Assembly: GCA_002494725.1 (NCBI GenBank)
Contig: DACG01000015.1
Coordinates: forward strand, 58,497 to 122,496
Source of the DNA: Geoglobus sp. UBA235
Lineage (GTDB): Archaea; Halobacteriota; Archaeoglobi; Archaeoglobales; Archaeoglobaceae
DNA: 64,000 nt
Direction of reading: 5' to 3'
The notes under the pieces are model-generated. The model saw only the letters and a program-made list of their open reading frames with translations. It did not search any database and had not been told where the DNA came from. Below, one piece after another: positions 36,548-44,893 of the stretch (its first letter is position 1; the number at the start of each line of letters is the position of its first letter). A program made the translations under genes and the position numbers.

Positions 36548-37500
36548 CCCAGCTCACCTGCCTTACCCCTAAGCCTTCTTCTCATTCTTATAGATTTTTG
36601 AATCACATCATCATCAATCTCAAAATGAATTTCATAATCCACTCCCCCAAGAAGCTCATGTCCGCATTCCATGATCTCTCTTACCCCATCCATCCCTCCT
36701 TCAAGAAATTCCAGAGTGACAACAGCCTCAGCAATCGCAGAGCTGCTTATGACAGCCAGATTGGCATGCTTCAGTGCATACTCATTTCCGTTAAATGCCA
36801 CTGCAAGTCCTCCGGTCTCCCTCGCGTAGTCAAGCATTTCAATGTCCGATATGCTGTCTCCAATTGCAACAACCATTTTTTCCCCGTATCTTTCTGCAAT
36901 TTCTCTTTTCTTCCTGCTACCAACCACCTTCACATCACTCATCACGCTCCAGAATGGAGAGTCTCTTATCTCATCCCAGAACAGGCGGTTCAGGTAGGCA
37001 ACTGATCTCTCATCTGGACAATCCACATCTATGTCATTCAGGCACGCAATCTCGTCAACCTTCTCAAGAAGCCATTTCTTCCATTTATCGGCAATCCGAT
37101 ACTTCTCCGGGTTGAATGATGTGCCGTAAATGTCACCCCTAACCCCTATCATCTCTGACGTGATCCTGAGATACTCCGAGTAGCTGGTGGATATCACAAC
37201 AGCATCGTATCTGCTCTGGAGGAGCTTCATCGCCTCTTCCGCGTCTTCGACAAATCTTGCCGTCTGGTACGATATTTTTCTGATTTCCTCAAGAGTTAAT
37301 CCGCCTGCAACAAGAAATGGTGCCAGAAGCCTGAGTGTATCTCCAGCCTGATATCCGGGCCTCCTTTCCACATAAGCCAGATAATCGTCATACTGGCTCA
37401 GCCTCTCAAAAAACTCAGGATTGTTGAATACTGCCGCTGCCAGTTCGTATGCAATGTCGGTCAAGATCCAGGGGCCCTCCCAGTCAGTGAAGAAATGCAT
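36544..37500 (-). CDS. HAD-superfamily hydrolase, EhaR-like
   Basis: A 318-residue HAD-fold protein. Motif I is modified: FTDWEGPW replaces DxDGT at residues 4-11 (one Asp, then Trp-Glu-Gly). Motif II Thr/Ser lies in VVISTSYSEY near 100, and the motif III/IV Lys and GDSISDIEML near 225 are intact. The WEGP start is what I recall for proteins annotated as energy-converting hydrogenase A subunit R in methanogens; no hydrogenase genes are near. Coupled by 4 bases to the PfkB kinase gene. Confidence 0.65.
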   Translation of the reverse strand: MHFFTDWEGPWILTDIAYELAAAVFNNPEFFERLSQYDDYLAYVERRPGYQAGDTLRLLAPFLVAGGLTLEEIRKISYQTARFVEDAEEAMKLLQSRYDAVVISTSYSEYLRITSEMIGVRGDIYGTSFNPEKYRIADKWKKWLLEKVDEIACLNDIDVDCPDERSVAYLNRLFWDEIRDSPFWSVMSDVKVVGSRKKREIAERYGEKMVVAIGDSISDIEMLDYARETGGLAVAFNGNEYALKHANLAVISSSAIAEAVVTLEFLEGGMDGVREIMECGHELLGGVDYEIHFEIDDDVIQKSIRMRRRLRGKAGELG

Positions 37501-37594
37501 AACTCAGGTTGACGTTGTTTTTAAATGACTTTTCCTGTTCAGTCTCTGAATCAACAGATAACTCAATACCTATTCATAACAACAGCCCACCTGA

Positions 37595-37792
37595 CCACAA
37601 AACTCCCAAGACTCAGATGCACAGGTAAGCGATACATCCATCACTCCAGAGAATACTCAGGCAGAAACACCAGGTGTGTGCTTTTTCGATCCACCTAAAC
37701 CTCAATCAATCCCCGAGTTCACCACAGGAGGCATAGCACTGACATCTGCCACGAAAATAGCTATTGTTGCATTCAGAAGAGGCAAGAAGTAA
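37595..37792 (+). pseudogene. C-terminal remnant of a PEF-CTERM exported protein
   Basis: The reading frame 37595-37792 encodes a 65-residue Pro/Thr/Gln/Asp-rich stretch that ends in IPEFTTGGIAL, a hydrophobic run and a basic FRRGKK just before the stop. This is the tripartite PEF-CTERM sorting signal processed by archaeosortases. There is no start codon or signal peptide in frame: a stop lies at 37592. A second frame upstream (about 37509-37594) is also Ser/Asn/Pro-rich, so the gene probably decayed by frameshift and lost its N-terminal part. Confidence 0.55.
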
Positions 37793-37923
37793 AGTTTCCA
37801 CTTTTTTGCCATAATGTTCCGATAAACCCGGTTACCGTCACCGCTTCATTGCTGAACTCTGATTGCTTGGATGATCGATCCACCAGCATTTTCACCTCAA
37901 TTATGTGTTCCGGATGATCACTT
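37793..37923. other. Intergenic spacer downstream of the PEF-CTERM remnant
   Basis: Nothing firmly coding. On the minus strand about 45 codons (37773-37912) stay open with plausible composition (EVKMLVDRSS ... AVTVTGFIGTLW) but without a start, signal or recognisable family; it could be another gene scrap. Otherwise no repeats or promoters stand out. Confidence 0.3.
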
Positions 37924-39561
37924 TCATTCTCTGATCATTCTGAGCATTTCCTCAAAAATCTTCCTCATCTCCCCCCTGCTCTTTTCCATAAGCCTTTCAA
38001 TTATGAGTTCAGGGGTGCTCTTTCCAATTTTTCCGAAAACAGGCTGCCTGTCAACTATGAGATTGAGGTTTTCATCAAGCCCCTGCGCCTCAATTCCATC
38101 AATCCTCAGAAAATCGAACTCCCTGAATTCATCCCCGAGATGACTCACGGCTATGACGTGGTGACCTTTTGAATCTGCTATTCTGAAAAGAGAGGCGAGA
38201 ATCTTTGCTCCGGCTCCGGGCTCTGTTACCGATTCAAATTCATCTATGAGGATCAGCTTTCTGCCATCACCGGATACAGCTTTTGCAATGCTCGTGATTG
38301 CTCTCTCGAATGCTCCTGACCCGTAAGAAGACTGCTTTCTCCTGAAATAGAAAATCTCATCGTAAATCGCCACTCTGGCAATTTCCGCATTCACAGGAAA
38401 TCCCATCTGAGCGAGAATAGCAATCTGACACACAAGCTCAAGCAGGCTTGTTTTTCCACCGCTGTTTGCTCCGGTGAGAACTGCAACATTCTCCTCACGC
38501 CCGAAGAGCTGTGATCTGCCAATGCAGTAGCTGACGGGAATGGCGTCGGGGATGAGGAGATTTTTCCCTGCTGTGAATTCAGTACCATCTGAAAATTCCG
38601 GAAAGGAAAAACACTCATCACCAATAACCCTGTAGAGAGACAGCTTTCTGTAAAAGGATATTCTGGAGTTTACTTCACCAATGTCAATTCTCCTGGCAAG
38701 TCTTAAGCATTTAAGATAGAACTCTGTGGAAAAGGATTCCCTGACGTTTTCAATGGACTTTTTCAGTGCATCCCTGTCCAGTCTCACGGGATATGTTCTT
38801 GTGAAAACCGGCTCGTTTATTCCGAACCTCTCCAGCTCCCTCTCGTATTTCTCAACAACCGAACTCACATGCTCCCTGATCTCATCTACCACCTCACCCA
38901 GTTCTATAAGTCTGAGGAGCTCATCTGCAGTTATTGTGAGCTTTATATCTGAGAGCCTTCTTTCAATTTCCGAGTTTATTTCGGCTTCAATCTCATGGGC
39001 TCTCTCCTCAATCCTGCCTATTTCCTCCATCCTTCTGTAATGCTTTTCCAGAGCCGAAAGCTCTTCAAGGATTTTCATGTATTCATAATTTCCGAAAGTA
39101 TCCCTTTCAAGCTCTGCAAGAGCTCTGAATGATTCAATATTTTCAAAAAGAGCTGAAACCACGGTTTCAGGGGCAAATGCTTCATAAGATATCTCATTCA
39201 CAAAATCATTCAGAATGATTGCATATCCGAGATCAAACCCATCCCTGACAACATCGCAGATACCAACTTTAAGGGCTCTCTCATACTCCTCGCTGTTTCT
39301 CGCAACAAACACCCTGTCAGGGAGATATCTTCTCTTCACCCTCACAGTTACAAGCCTCTTCACCTTTTCAAAATCAACCCTTTTTGAGATCTCGATGAGT
39401 TCTCTCACTTTCCTCTGTCTTTCAAGAATTGTACCGATGCTGTTTGATGGTCTGTATTTTTCAATCTCCTCCTTGACCTCATCAAAGGGACATTTTGATT
39501 TGAAATAGTCCCTCACCCTTGAGTAAAGCTTCCCTGCATCACCGCTGAGTTTCAGCATCAC
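37924..39561 (-). CDS. MutS-like DNA mismatch/recombination ATPase
   Basis: A 545-residue archaeal MutS-related protein. The C-terminal ATPase domain has Walker A LTGANSGGKTSLLE near residue 375, Walker B LILIDEFESVTEPGAG near 440 and the MutS-type switch VSHLGDEF near 478; the preceding 300 residues are helical with long coiled-coil stretches (the lever/clamp). It lacks the N-terminal mismatch-recognition domain of MutS1, as in MutS2/MutS5-like archaeal proteins, so recombination control is more likely than mismatch repair. Followed 4 bases upstream in sequence by the compact liv operon but transcribed after it on the same strand. Confidence 0.75.
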   Translation of the reverse strand: MMLKLSGDAGKLYSRVRDYFKSKCPFDEVKEEIEKYRPSNSIGTILERQRKVRELIEISKRVDFEKVKRLVTVRVKRRYLPDRVFVARNSEEYERALKVGICDVVRDGFDLGYAIILNDFVNEISYEAFAPETVVSALFENIESFRALAELERDTFGNYEYMKILEELSALEKHYRRMEEIGRIEERAHEIEAEINSEIERRLSDIKLTITADELLRLIELGEVVDEIREHVSSVVEKYERELERFGINEPVFTRTYPVRLDRDALKKSIENVRESFSTEFYLKCLRLARRIDIGEVNSRISFYRKLSLYRVIGDECFSFPEFSDGTEFTAGKNLLIPDAIPVSYCIGRSQLFGREENVAVLTGANSGGKTSLLELVCQIAILAQMGFPVNAEIARVAIYDEIFYFRRKQSSYGSGAFERAITSIAKAVSGDGRKLILIDEFESVTEPGAGAKILASLFRIADSKGHHVIAVSHLGDEFREFDFLRIDGIEAQGLDENLNLIVDRQPVFGKIGKSTPELIIERLMEKSRGEMRKIFEEMLRMIRE

Positions 39562-39565
39562 TACT

Positions 39566-40234
39566 TCAGAGTATCATGTACTTTTCAAGTTTTTTGATTG
39601 CCTGCTCGGCACTCTCTATTTCAATAACTCTTCTCACCCTGCCGGATAGCATGAAATATAGAGTGTCGCATATCTCAACAACATCCTCTATCCTGTCGTG
39701 GGATATAATCGCAATACCAGCTCTCCTCTTTCTCCTTTCAATCTCAGATATCATCCTTTCCACGTTTTCATCACTAAGTGCCTGAAAGGGCTCATCGAGA
39801 AGAAGATAGGACGGATCTGAAAGAACTGCTCTTGAGAAAACAACAATCTGTCTTTCCCCACCACTCAGCACTCCTGCCTTTCTGTTTTTTAGGTGTTCAA
39901 GCTCGGGAAAGATTCTGACAGCATCCCTGAATCTCCCGGAGATCTCTATGTTCTCCCTTACAGTCAGATTCTCTGCTACCCTCATCTTCTCAGGCGCAAG
40001 GACTATTCCAAGCCTGAATCTCCTGTGAGGAGGCATCCCCTCAATAACTTTCCCATCAACGCTCACCTTACCCCTATATTTCACAGTTCCCATTACTGCT
40101 CTAAACAGCGTTGACTTCCCACTTCCATTAGGTCCGACGACAAGCACAGCAGTCCCCCTTTCAACACTGAACGTCACTCCCCTGAGCACCTGAAGACCGT
40201 TGAATGCTACACCGATGTTCTCAGCCATGAGCAT
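39566..40234 (-). CDS. LivF-type ABC ATPase, second liv operon
   Basis: A 222-residue ABC ATPase, shorter than the LivF at 4395 (262). Walker A GPNGSGKST near residue 34, signature LSGGERQIVVFSRA near 120, Walker B YLLLDEPFQALS near 144, and the LivF-like EKMRVAENLTVRENI near 81. It overlaps the LivG-like gene by 14 bases and is followed 4 bases later by the MutS-like gene, which may be co-transcribed. Confidence 0.82.
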   Translation of the reverse strand: MLMAENIGVAFNGLQVLRGVTFSVERGTAVLVVGPNGSGKSTLFRAVMGTVKYRGKVSVDGKVIEGMPPHRRFRLGIVLAPEKMRVAENLTVRENIEISGRFRDAVRIFPELEHLKNRKAGVLSGGERQIVVFSRAVLSDPSYLLLDEPFQALSDENVERMISEIERRKRRAGIAIISHDRIEDVVEICDTLYFMLSGRVRRVIEIESAEQAIKKLEKYMIL

Positions 40235-40868
40235 ACAGCTTCCCCTCTTTTAACTCCAGAAATCTGTCAGCAACCTCTTCCATAATCCTCATTCTGTGAG
40301 AGGTGACCAGCATTGAGACCTGTTTTTCCTTCAGAGCAAGAAGCTTTTCCTTCAGGAACCTTGCATTTTCAACATCAAGGCTTGCAAATGGCTCATCGAG
40401 AAGAAGAAGTTCTGCACCGGTCAGATACGCTCTCAGAATCTCAAGTATCTTGAGCTCACCCTGAGAGAGAGAGCTGGAGGATCTTTCAAGAAGATAATCA
40501 ACATCAAATTCCTCTGCAGTCCTTTCAGCCTGCCTGAAGGCATCATCTGTGTCCATATATCTCATGCAGGATACTGCAAGGTTTTCAAGAAAGCTCATAC
40601 TCCTGAACGGTCTGGGTATCTGGAATGCATGGGCTATGCCGTTTTCAACGATCTCCCATGGGCTCAGGTTTGTTATTTCCCTGTCCCTGAAAAACACATG
40701 CCCTCCATCAGCTCTCTCAAGTCCTGAGATTATTTTAAGAAGTGTTGACTTTCCGCTTCCGTTCGGCCCATAAAGGCAGATGATCTCACCTTTTTTTGCC
40801 TCAAAACTCACATCCCTCAGCAGAACAAGGCTATCCAGCCTTTTCATCAAGCCGTTTACCCTTAACAT
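40221..40868 (-). CDS. LivG-type ABC ATPase, second liv operon
   Basis: A 215-residue ABC ATPase, reduced compared with LivG at 3658 (249). Walker A GPNGSGKST near residue 34, LivG-type HAFQIPRPFRSMSFLENLAVS near 84, signature LSQGELKILEILRA near 133, Walker B LLLLDEPFASLD near 154. Overlaps the LivM-like gene by 38 bases and the LivF-like gene by 14: the operon is packed tightly. Confidence 0.82.
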   Translation of the reverse strand: MLRVNGLMKRLDSLVLLRDVSFEAKKGEIICLYGPNGSGKSTLLKIISGLERADGGHVFFRDREITNLSPWEIVENGIAHAFQIPRPFRSMSFLENLAVSCMRYMDTDDAFRQAERTAEEFDVDYLLERSSSSLSQGELKILEILRAYLTGAELLLLDEPFASLDVENARFLKEKLLALKEKQVSMLVTSHRMRIMEEVADRFLELKEGKLYAHG

Positions 40869-41727
40869 AAACCCACCACCCTATTTTCGGAGAAAGAATC
40901 AGGATTGCTGCATAAACAATTCCCATGAGTCCCGGATACATGGAGTTAAGTATCTTCGACAGGTAGACCAGTCCGAAGCTTGAAAGAACAGATGCAAATG
41001 GATTTCCTGCACCTATGAGCGAGGCTATGAACGGAAAGACAGAAATCTCAACTGAAAAAATCTCGGGAGATATGTGGCCAAACTCAAGACCATATATGAT
41101 TCCAGCACTCCAGGCGGTCATTCCTGAAAGAAGTATTGATAGTGCCTTTATCTTTCTCAGATCAATTCCCACTGCCTTCGATGCTGTCTCATCATCTCCC
41201 ACAGCTCTCATGAAATAACCGGCCCTGGATTCTCCAATAATCCTGTAGATCAAGTAAAAGAGTGTGAGTGTACCCCCAGTCAGGATGTGCAGCTCTTTCT
41301 GGGAGATTGTGGGGAAGCTGAAACCCACCTCTCCACCAGTCAGGTATCCGCCTTTCTCAAAAACCAGCTTTGGAGAAGAGACCCATACGAATATCGAAAA
41401 AACAAGTGTGAGAAATACAAAGGCGGTTCTGCCTGTCATCTCTGCAAAAATGTAGAATATGACGAAGCTCAGAGCACATCCTGCGATAAATAGCTGAATG
41501 GAGACTTCTGATGAAAATGAGTACCCTGCTGAAGCCAGAAACACCGGAAATCCAAAGAGAAATGAGTGTCCCATGCTTATTCTCCCAGCCTTTCTCATGA
41601 AGAGCCAGGAAAGAGTCAGGAGAGAGTAAATTGACATCAGAACAAACAGCCAGCTGTAATATGGTGAAAGTGACATGATGACAGCAAGAGAAAGCATAAC
41701 AGCAGTTTCTGCCACAATCCTCTTCAA
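40831..41727 (-). CDS. LivM-type permease, second liv operon, TTG start
   Basis: A 298-residue permease of about eight to nine membrane segments with the LivM-type RAVGDDETASKAVGIDLRKIKALSILLSG loop near residue 180-210. I start at TTG 41727 because a strong ribosome site GGAGGTG lies five bases before it and the TTG overlaps the LivH stop as TTGA, a classic coupling. Longer readings to 41916 run out of frame through the LivH gene and are spurious. Confidence 0.8.
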   Translation of the reverse strand: MKRIVAETAVMLSLAVIMSLSPYYSWLFVLMSIYSLLTLSWLFMRKAGRISMGHSFLFGFPVFLASAGYSFSSEVSIQLFIAGCALSFVIFYIFAEMTGRTAFVFLTLVFSIFVWVSSPKLVFEKGGYLTGGEVGFSFPTISQKELHILTGGTLTLFYLIYRIIGESRAGYFMRAVGDDETASKAVGIDLRKIKALSILLSGMTAWSAGIIYGLEFGHISPEIFSVEISVFPFIASLIGAGNPFASVLSSFGLVYLSKILNSMYPGLMGIVYAAILILSPKIGWWVYVKGKRLDEKAG

Positions 41728-42413
41728 ATCAGCACCTCCATGAATCTTGCTGCAGCAAATGAGATTGCGAGGAGGGCGAGATAATGCACAGCTCCGACCT
41801 GTCTGAGCTGGGCTGTCAGGGCGGAGACGATTATACCTGAAATCAGATATCCGAATCCTGTTGTAGGGCTTATCGCAAGACTCCCTGAGCTGAGAAATCC
41901 TGCCAGAACTGCACATGCTGATGCCAGGGATGTCGTTACGGTGAAGATCATTCCCGTGTTTATTCCGTAAAGCTCGGCAAGTTCGTGATCCTCCTCAACG
42001 AATTTCATTTTAAGGCCCAGCGGTGATAGGTAGATGCCAAGAACAAAAAGGTACGATACTGCCCCCAGGAGAATCACGTATGTGGAATAATCGAAGTCCA
42101 CAAAGTAGTAGTACGAGCTTCTGTGGACTATTTCAAGACCCCTTTCAATGAGAATTCCTGCTCCGAGGCTCAGTACCGTTGCCTCAATCACACTCCTGCA
42201 GATTTTGGAAATTGCAAGGGAGAGAAGGGTCCCAAAGAGCAGTCCTGAAAGAGCAGCAAAAACCGGATTTGGTGTGAAGTACGCTATGTATCCTCCTGCA
42301 GCAAATAGGCCTCCAAGAGAGAGGTTCAGAAATTTACCAATTCTGAAATTTGTTGACACAAGCAAAGCCATCAGGGCAATTGAAAAAAAGGAGACGAGAA
42401 AGTTCAGGGCCAT
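41724..42413 (-). CDS. LivH-type permease, short, second liv operon
   Basis: A 229-residue permease, clearly shorter than LivH at 757 (302); six or so hydrophobic segments remain. It keeps the LivH start pattern RIGKFLNLSLGGLFAAGGYIAYF near residue 25-47 and the C-terminal GYLISGIIVSALTA region. Overlaps the binding-protein gene by 10 bases and the LivM-like gene by 4. A natural compact form, since the reading frame is intact and neighbours are intact. Confidence 0.75.
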   Translation of the reverse strand: MALNFLVSFFSIALMALLVSTNFRIGKFLNLSLGGLFAAGGYIAYFTPNPVFAALSGLLFGTLLSLAISKICRSVIEATVLSLGAGILIERGLEIVHRSSYYYFVDFDYSTYVILLGAVSYLFVLGIYLSPLGLKMKFVEEDHELAELYGINTGMIFTVTTSLASACAVLAGFLSSGSLAISPTTGFGYLISGIIVSALTAQLRQVGAVHYLALLAISFAAARFMEVLI

Positions 42414-43576
42414 GTCACATCAGATGTTCTCAATTCTTCGGGGTAAAGAATCTCTATTCTGCCATCAAGGTACTCAGCAATAACTCCCTTAAGCCTGTCA
42501 TTTCCCCAGAGAGCCTGATGGTTCGAGCTGAACCTGTATATTCCAGCTGCTCCCTTGAATTCACCGGTCTCAAGATTTCTGATTGTTGACTCACTGTCCC
42601 CCTTCCAGGCCTGAGCTGCAATCAGAACCGCATCGTAGGTCAGGATTCCGGCATAGTTGTTTGCCTCTTCTCCATACCTTTCCCTGTAATCATTGAAGTA
42701 TGCTTTTGTCAGATCAGTTTTCTCAGCATTTTCAAGCCCAGCACTCTGAAATGCTATGTAGTCAATCTTAACAGCCTTCAGTGTTTTTGGAAGCCCAAGA
42801 ACACCACCAACTGAGTAAATCAACCCCTCTCCACCTGCCTGTCTGTATGCCTTGACAAACTGAACAGCAGTGGCTCCCGGATCCCCGAGAATTACAACAG
42901 TTCTTTTATCTGTCTCCCCTGCAACCTGCTCTGCCTTGACAGCATAGTCATTTGGACTTGCCCTTGTGCTTAAATAGTAAATCTCTCCAACCTTTTCAGC
43001 ATTTGTTTTCTCCTCAAACGCCTTCAGCATCCCCTGATTGAAGGTTTTCAGCGGATCGTATCCAACGAAGTAGAACTTTTCCGCTCTGGAGATTTCAAGA
43101 AACTCTCCTGCAAGAACACCCCAGTAGGTTGTGTTGTATGCGTTTCTGAAAACATATCTGTTGCCATCCTTTACAGCCCTTTCGAGCTGTGAGGTTGATG
43201 CTACACTCACAATGTATATTTTACCGGTCTCCTTTGCAGCCTCAGCACACACGACAGCCTGATCGCTTGAATAAGCCCCAACAATCACGTCAGCACTCTT
43301 GGCAAGTTCCATGAAAGCTGACTTGGCCTGCTCAGGTGTTGAACCTCCGTCAGCCACAACCACCCTTACCTGGTATTCAGAGAGGCCATACTTCTTTATG
43401 TGTTCCTCAGCCAGATATGCTGCATTTTTCATCGCCTTGCCGGCGGGTGAGAATATGCCGGTTTCCGGAACGATAACGCCCACTGTTAGAGTTCTTTTTT
43501 CAGCCTCCTGAGAACATCCAGTTATTGCAACTGAAACAGCAATCAGCAGGAGTATCGGAATAATTTTTTTCATCAT
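42404..43576 (-). CDS. LivK-type substrate-binding lipoprotein, second liv operon
   Basis: A 390-residue type I periplasmic-binding protein with signal peptide MMKKIIPILLLIAVSVAITGC (lipobox ITGC; Sec type, unlike the Tat-like LivK at 5239). The mature part begins RTLTVGVIVPETGIFSPAGKAMKNAAYLAEEHI, the family's N-terminal fold. Heads the compact operon livK-livH-livM-livG-livF. Ligand unknown. Confidence 0.85.
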   Translation of the reverse strand: MMKKIIPILLLIAVSVAITGCSQEAEKRTLTVGVIVPETGIFSPAGKAMKNAAYLAEEHIKKYGLSEYQVRVVVADGGSTPEQAKSAFMELAKSADVIVGAYSSDQAVVCAEAAKETGKIYIVSVASTSQLERAVKDGNRYVFRNAYNTTYWGVLAGEFLEISRAEKFYFVGYDPLKTFNQGMLKAFEEKTNAEKVGEIYYLSTRASPNDYAVKAEQVAGETDKRTVVILGDPGATAVQFVKAYRQAGGEGLIYSVGGVLGLPKTLKAVKIDYIAFQSAGLENAEKTDLTKAYFNDYRERYGEEANNYAGILTYDAVLIAAQAWKGDSESTIRNLETGEFKGAAGIYRFSSNHQALWGNDRLKGVIAEYLDGRIEILYPEELRTSDVTWP

Positions 43577-43602
43577 GCTTTCACCCGTTATTCAATTCTG
43601 GA

Positions 43603-43620
43603 ATAAATGTTTATAAGGAT
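43603..43620. promoter_or_regulatory. Shared divergent TATA region of second liv operon and LLM gene
   Basis: TTTATAAGG at 43610-43618 lies 21-29 bases before ATG 43639 on the plus strand, and the same AT tract read on the minus strand (TTATAAACATTTATT) lies about 30-40 bases before ATG 43576. Both genes could start from this one region. Confidence 0.45.
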
Positions 43621-43638
43621 TATGAGAATTTCTCATCC

Positions 43639-44658
43639 ATGATAAAATTCGGAATACAGCTTCCCCACGAGCCACTGGAATTGATAATCAGGGCTGCAGC
43701 CTTTGCAGATCAATCAAACATAGATTCTGTTTTCACACCCGATCACATAGTTGGCATCGGGATAAGAAACTTCTCGTGCTATGAGGCATTCACTCTTCTT
43801 GGAAAACTTGCTTCTATAACGAGAAGAGTTCAGCTCGGCACATGTGTGAGTGATGTTCTGAGGAGACATCCGGCCACGCTCCTTCAGTCTGCAGTAACCC
43901 TGCACGAGATTTCAAACGACAGGGCTGTACTTGGAGTTGGTGCAGGAGAGGGCATGAACACACTGCCATACGGAATTGAGATGAAGCAGGCAGTTTCAAA
44001 GCTTGAGGAGGCACTCAGGCTCATGAGACTTCTCATGGAAAGTGAAAGGGTTACATTCTCCGGAAAATACTTCAGAGCTGAGAATGCGTTCATCTCTCCA
44101 AGGAAGATTGTGCCGCTCTGGATTGCCGGAAACTCACCCAGAACGATCAGACTTGCAGCCCAGTATGGAGATGGGTGGATCCCAACTGCAACAATAGGTG
44201 TGGCTGGTTACAGGGAGAATCTGAGAGAAATCAAAAGAATTGCAGGAAAAAACATTATTCCAGCTCTCTTTGCATACGCAGTTATCGCAGAAAAGAGTGA
44301 GGATGCTGAGAAAAGAATTGAGCTCCCCGGGAAATTTATTGCACTTCTCTCTCCAAGGAGAGATGAGTTTCTCAGAGATATTGGACTGGAGGTTGACTTT
44401 CCGGACATTCTTGGATTTGAATTCAACGAGATGAATGTCAGAAAGGTTCTGAGTGCTGCCGAAAAGGTGCCTTTTGAAGCCGTCCAGGACAGGTACATTT
44501 ACGGTTCTCCGGATGATGTGATTGAGAGGCTTGAAAAATTCATCAGTGCCGGGGTTCGGCATTTCGTAATTGCTCCACTTGTTCAGGAAAGGTACTACAT
44601 GGAGAACATCAGACTGCTCTCAGAGAGGGTGATACCCTTCCTGAAAGAACGTGAGTGA
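43639..44658 (+). CDS. LLM-class (F420/flavin) oxidoreductase
   Basis: A 339-residue bacterial-luciferase-like TIM barrel of the F420-dependent Mer/Adf type. Markers: FGIQLPHE at the N-terminus, FTPDHIVGIG near residue 32, LGTCVSDVLRRHPA near 66, VLGVGAGEGMNTLPYGI near 100, and PLWIAGNSPRTIRLAAQYGDGWIPT near 157-182. It could be a methylene-H4MPT reductase relative or an F420-dependent dehydrogenase of unknown substrate; the glycine-rich GAGEG differs from true Mer as I recall it. Divergent from the second liv operon. Confidence 0.75.
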   Translation: MIKFGIQLPHEPLELIIRAAAFADQSNIDSVFTPDHIVGIGIRNFSCYEAFTLLGKLASITRRVQLGTCVSDVLRRHPATLLQSAVTLHEISNDRAVLGVGAGEGMNTLPYGIEMKQAVSKLEEALRLMRLLMESERVTFSGKYFRAENAFISPRKIVPLWIAGNSPRTIRLAAQYGDGWIPTATIGVAGYRENLREIKRIAGKNIIPALFAYAVIAEKSEDAEKRIELPGKFIALLSPRRDEFLRDIGLEVDFPDILGFEFNEMNVRKVLSAAEKVPFEAVQDRYIYGSPDDVIERLEKFISAGVRHFVIAPLVQERYYMENIRLLSERVIPFLKERE

Positions 44659-44680
44659 GGATACCGAGAATTTTTTTATA

Positions 44681-44893
44681 ATGAGTGATGAAAGTAAAGC
44701 CATGGAAATTGAGAGGCTCAGACACCTCTTAGATCACTGGATCGAGCACAACGACGAGCACGTGAAAAAGTACAGGGAGTGGGCGGAGAAGATCCGGAGT
44801 GAGAGGGAAGACATAGCGGAGCTTATCGAGGAGAGCATATCTCACTTCGAAAGAGGTGGTGAGATTTTGAAAAAAGCAGTGGAGAGGTTGTGA
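44681..44893 (+). CDS. Small helical acidic protein coupled to pyrD (DUF8180-like)
   Basis: A 70-residue, charged, helical protein: two amphipathic helices with LRHLLDHWIEHNDEHVKKYREWAEK in the first. The HWxEHNxEH pattern reminds me of the short DUF8180 domain that occurs alone or with CooT-like nickel-binding proteins; this is from memory. ATG 44681 is preferred, with TTTTTTTATA directly before it; a GTG at 44651 overlaps the LLM gene. Its stop overlaps the pyrD start (TGATG), so the two are coupled. Confidence 0.55.
   Translation: MSDESKAMEIERLRHLLDHWIEHNDEHVKKYREWAEKIRSEREDIAELIEESISHFERGGEILKKAVERL

Noticed and set aside
41728..41916. Extended N-terminus of the second LivM-like protein
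   Set aside because: It overlaps the LivH gene in another frame and is not hydrophobic; TTG 41727 has an ideal ribosome site.
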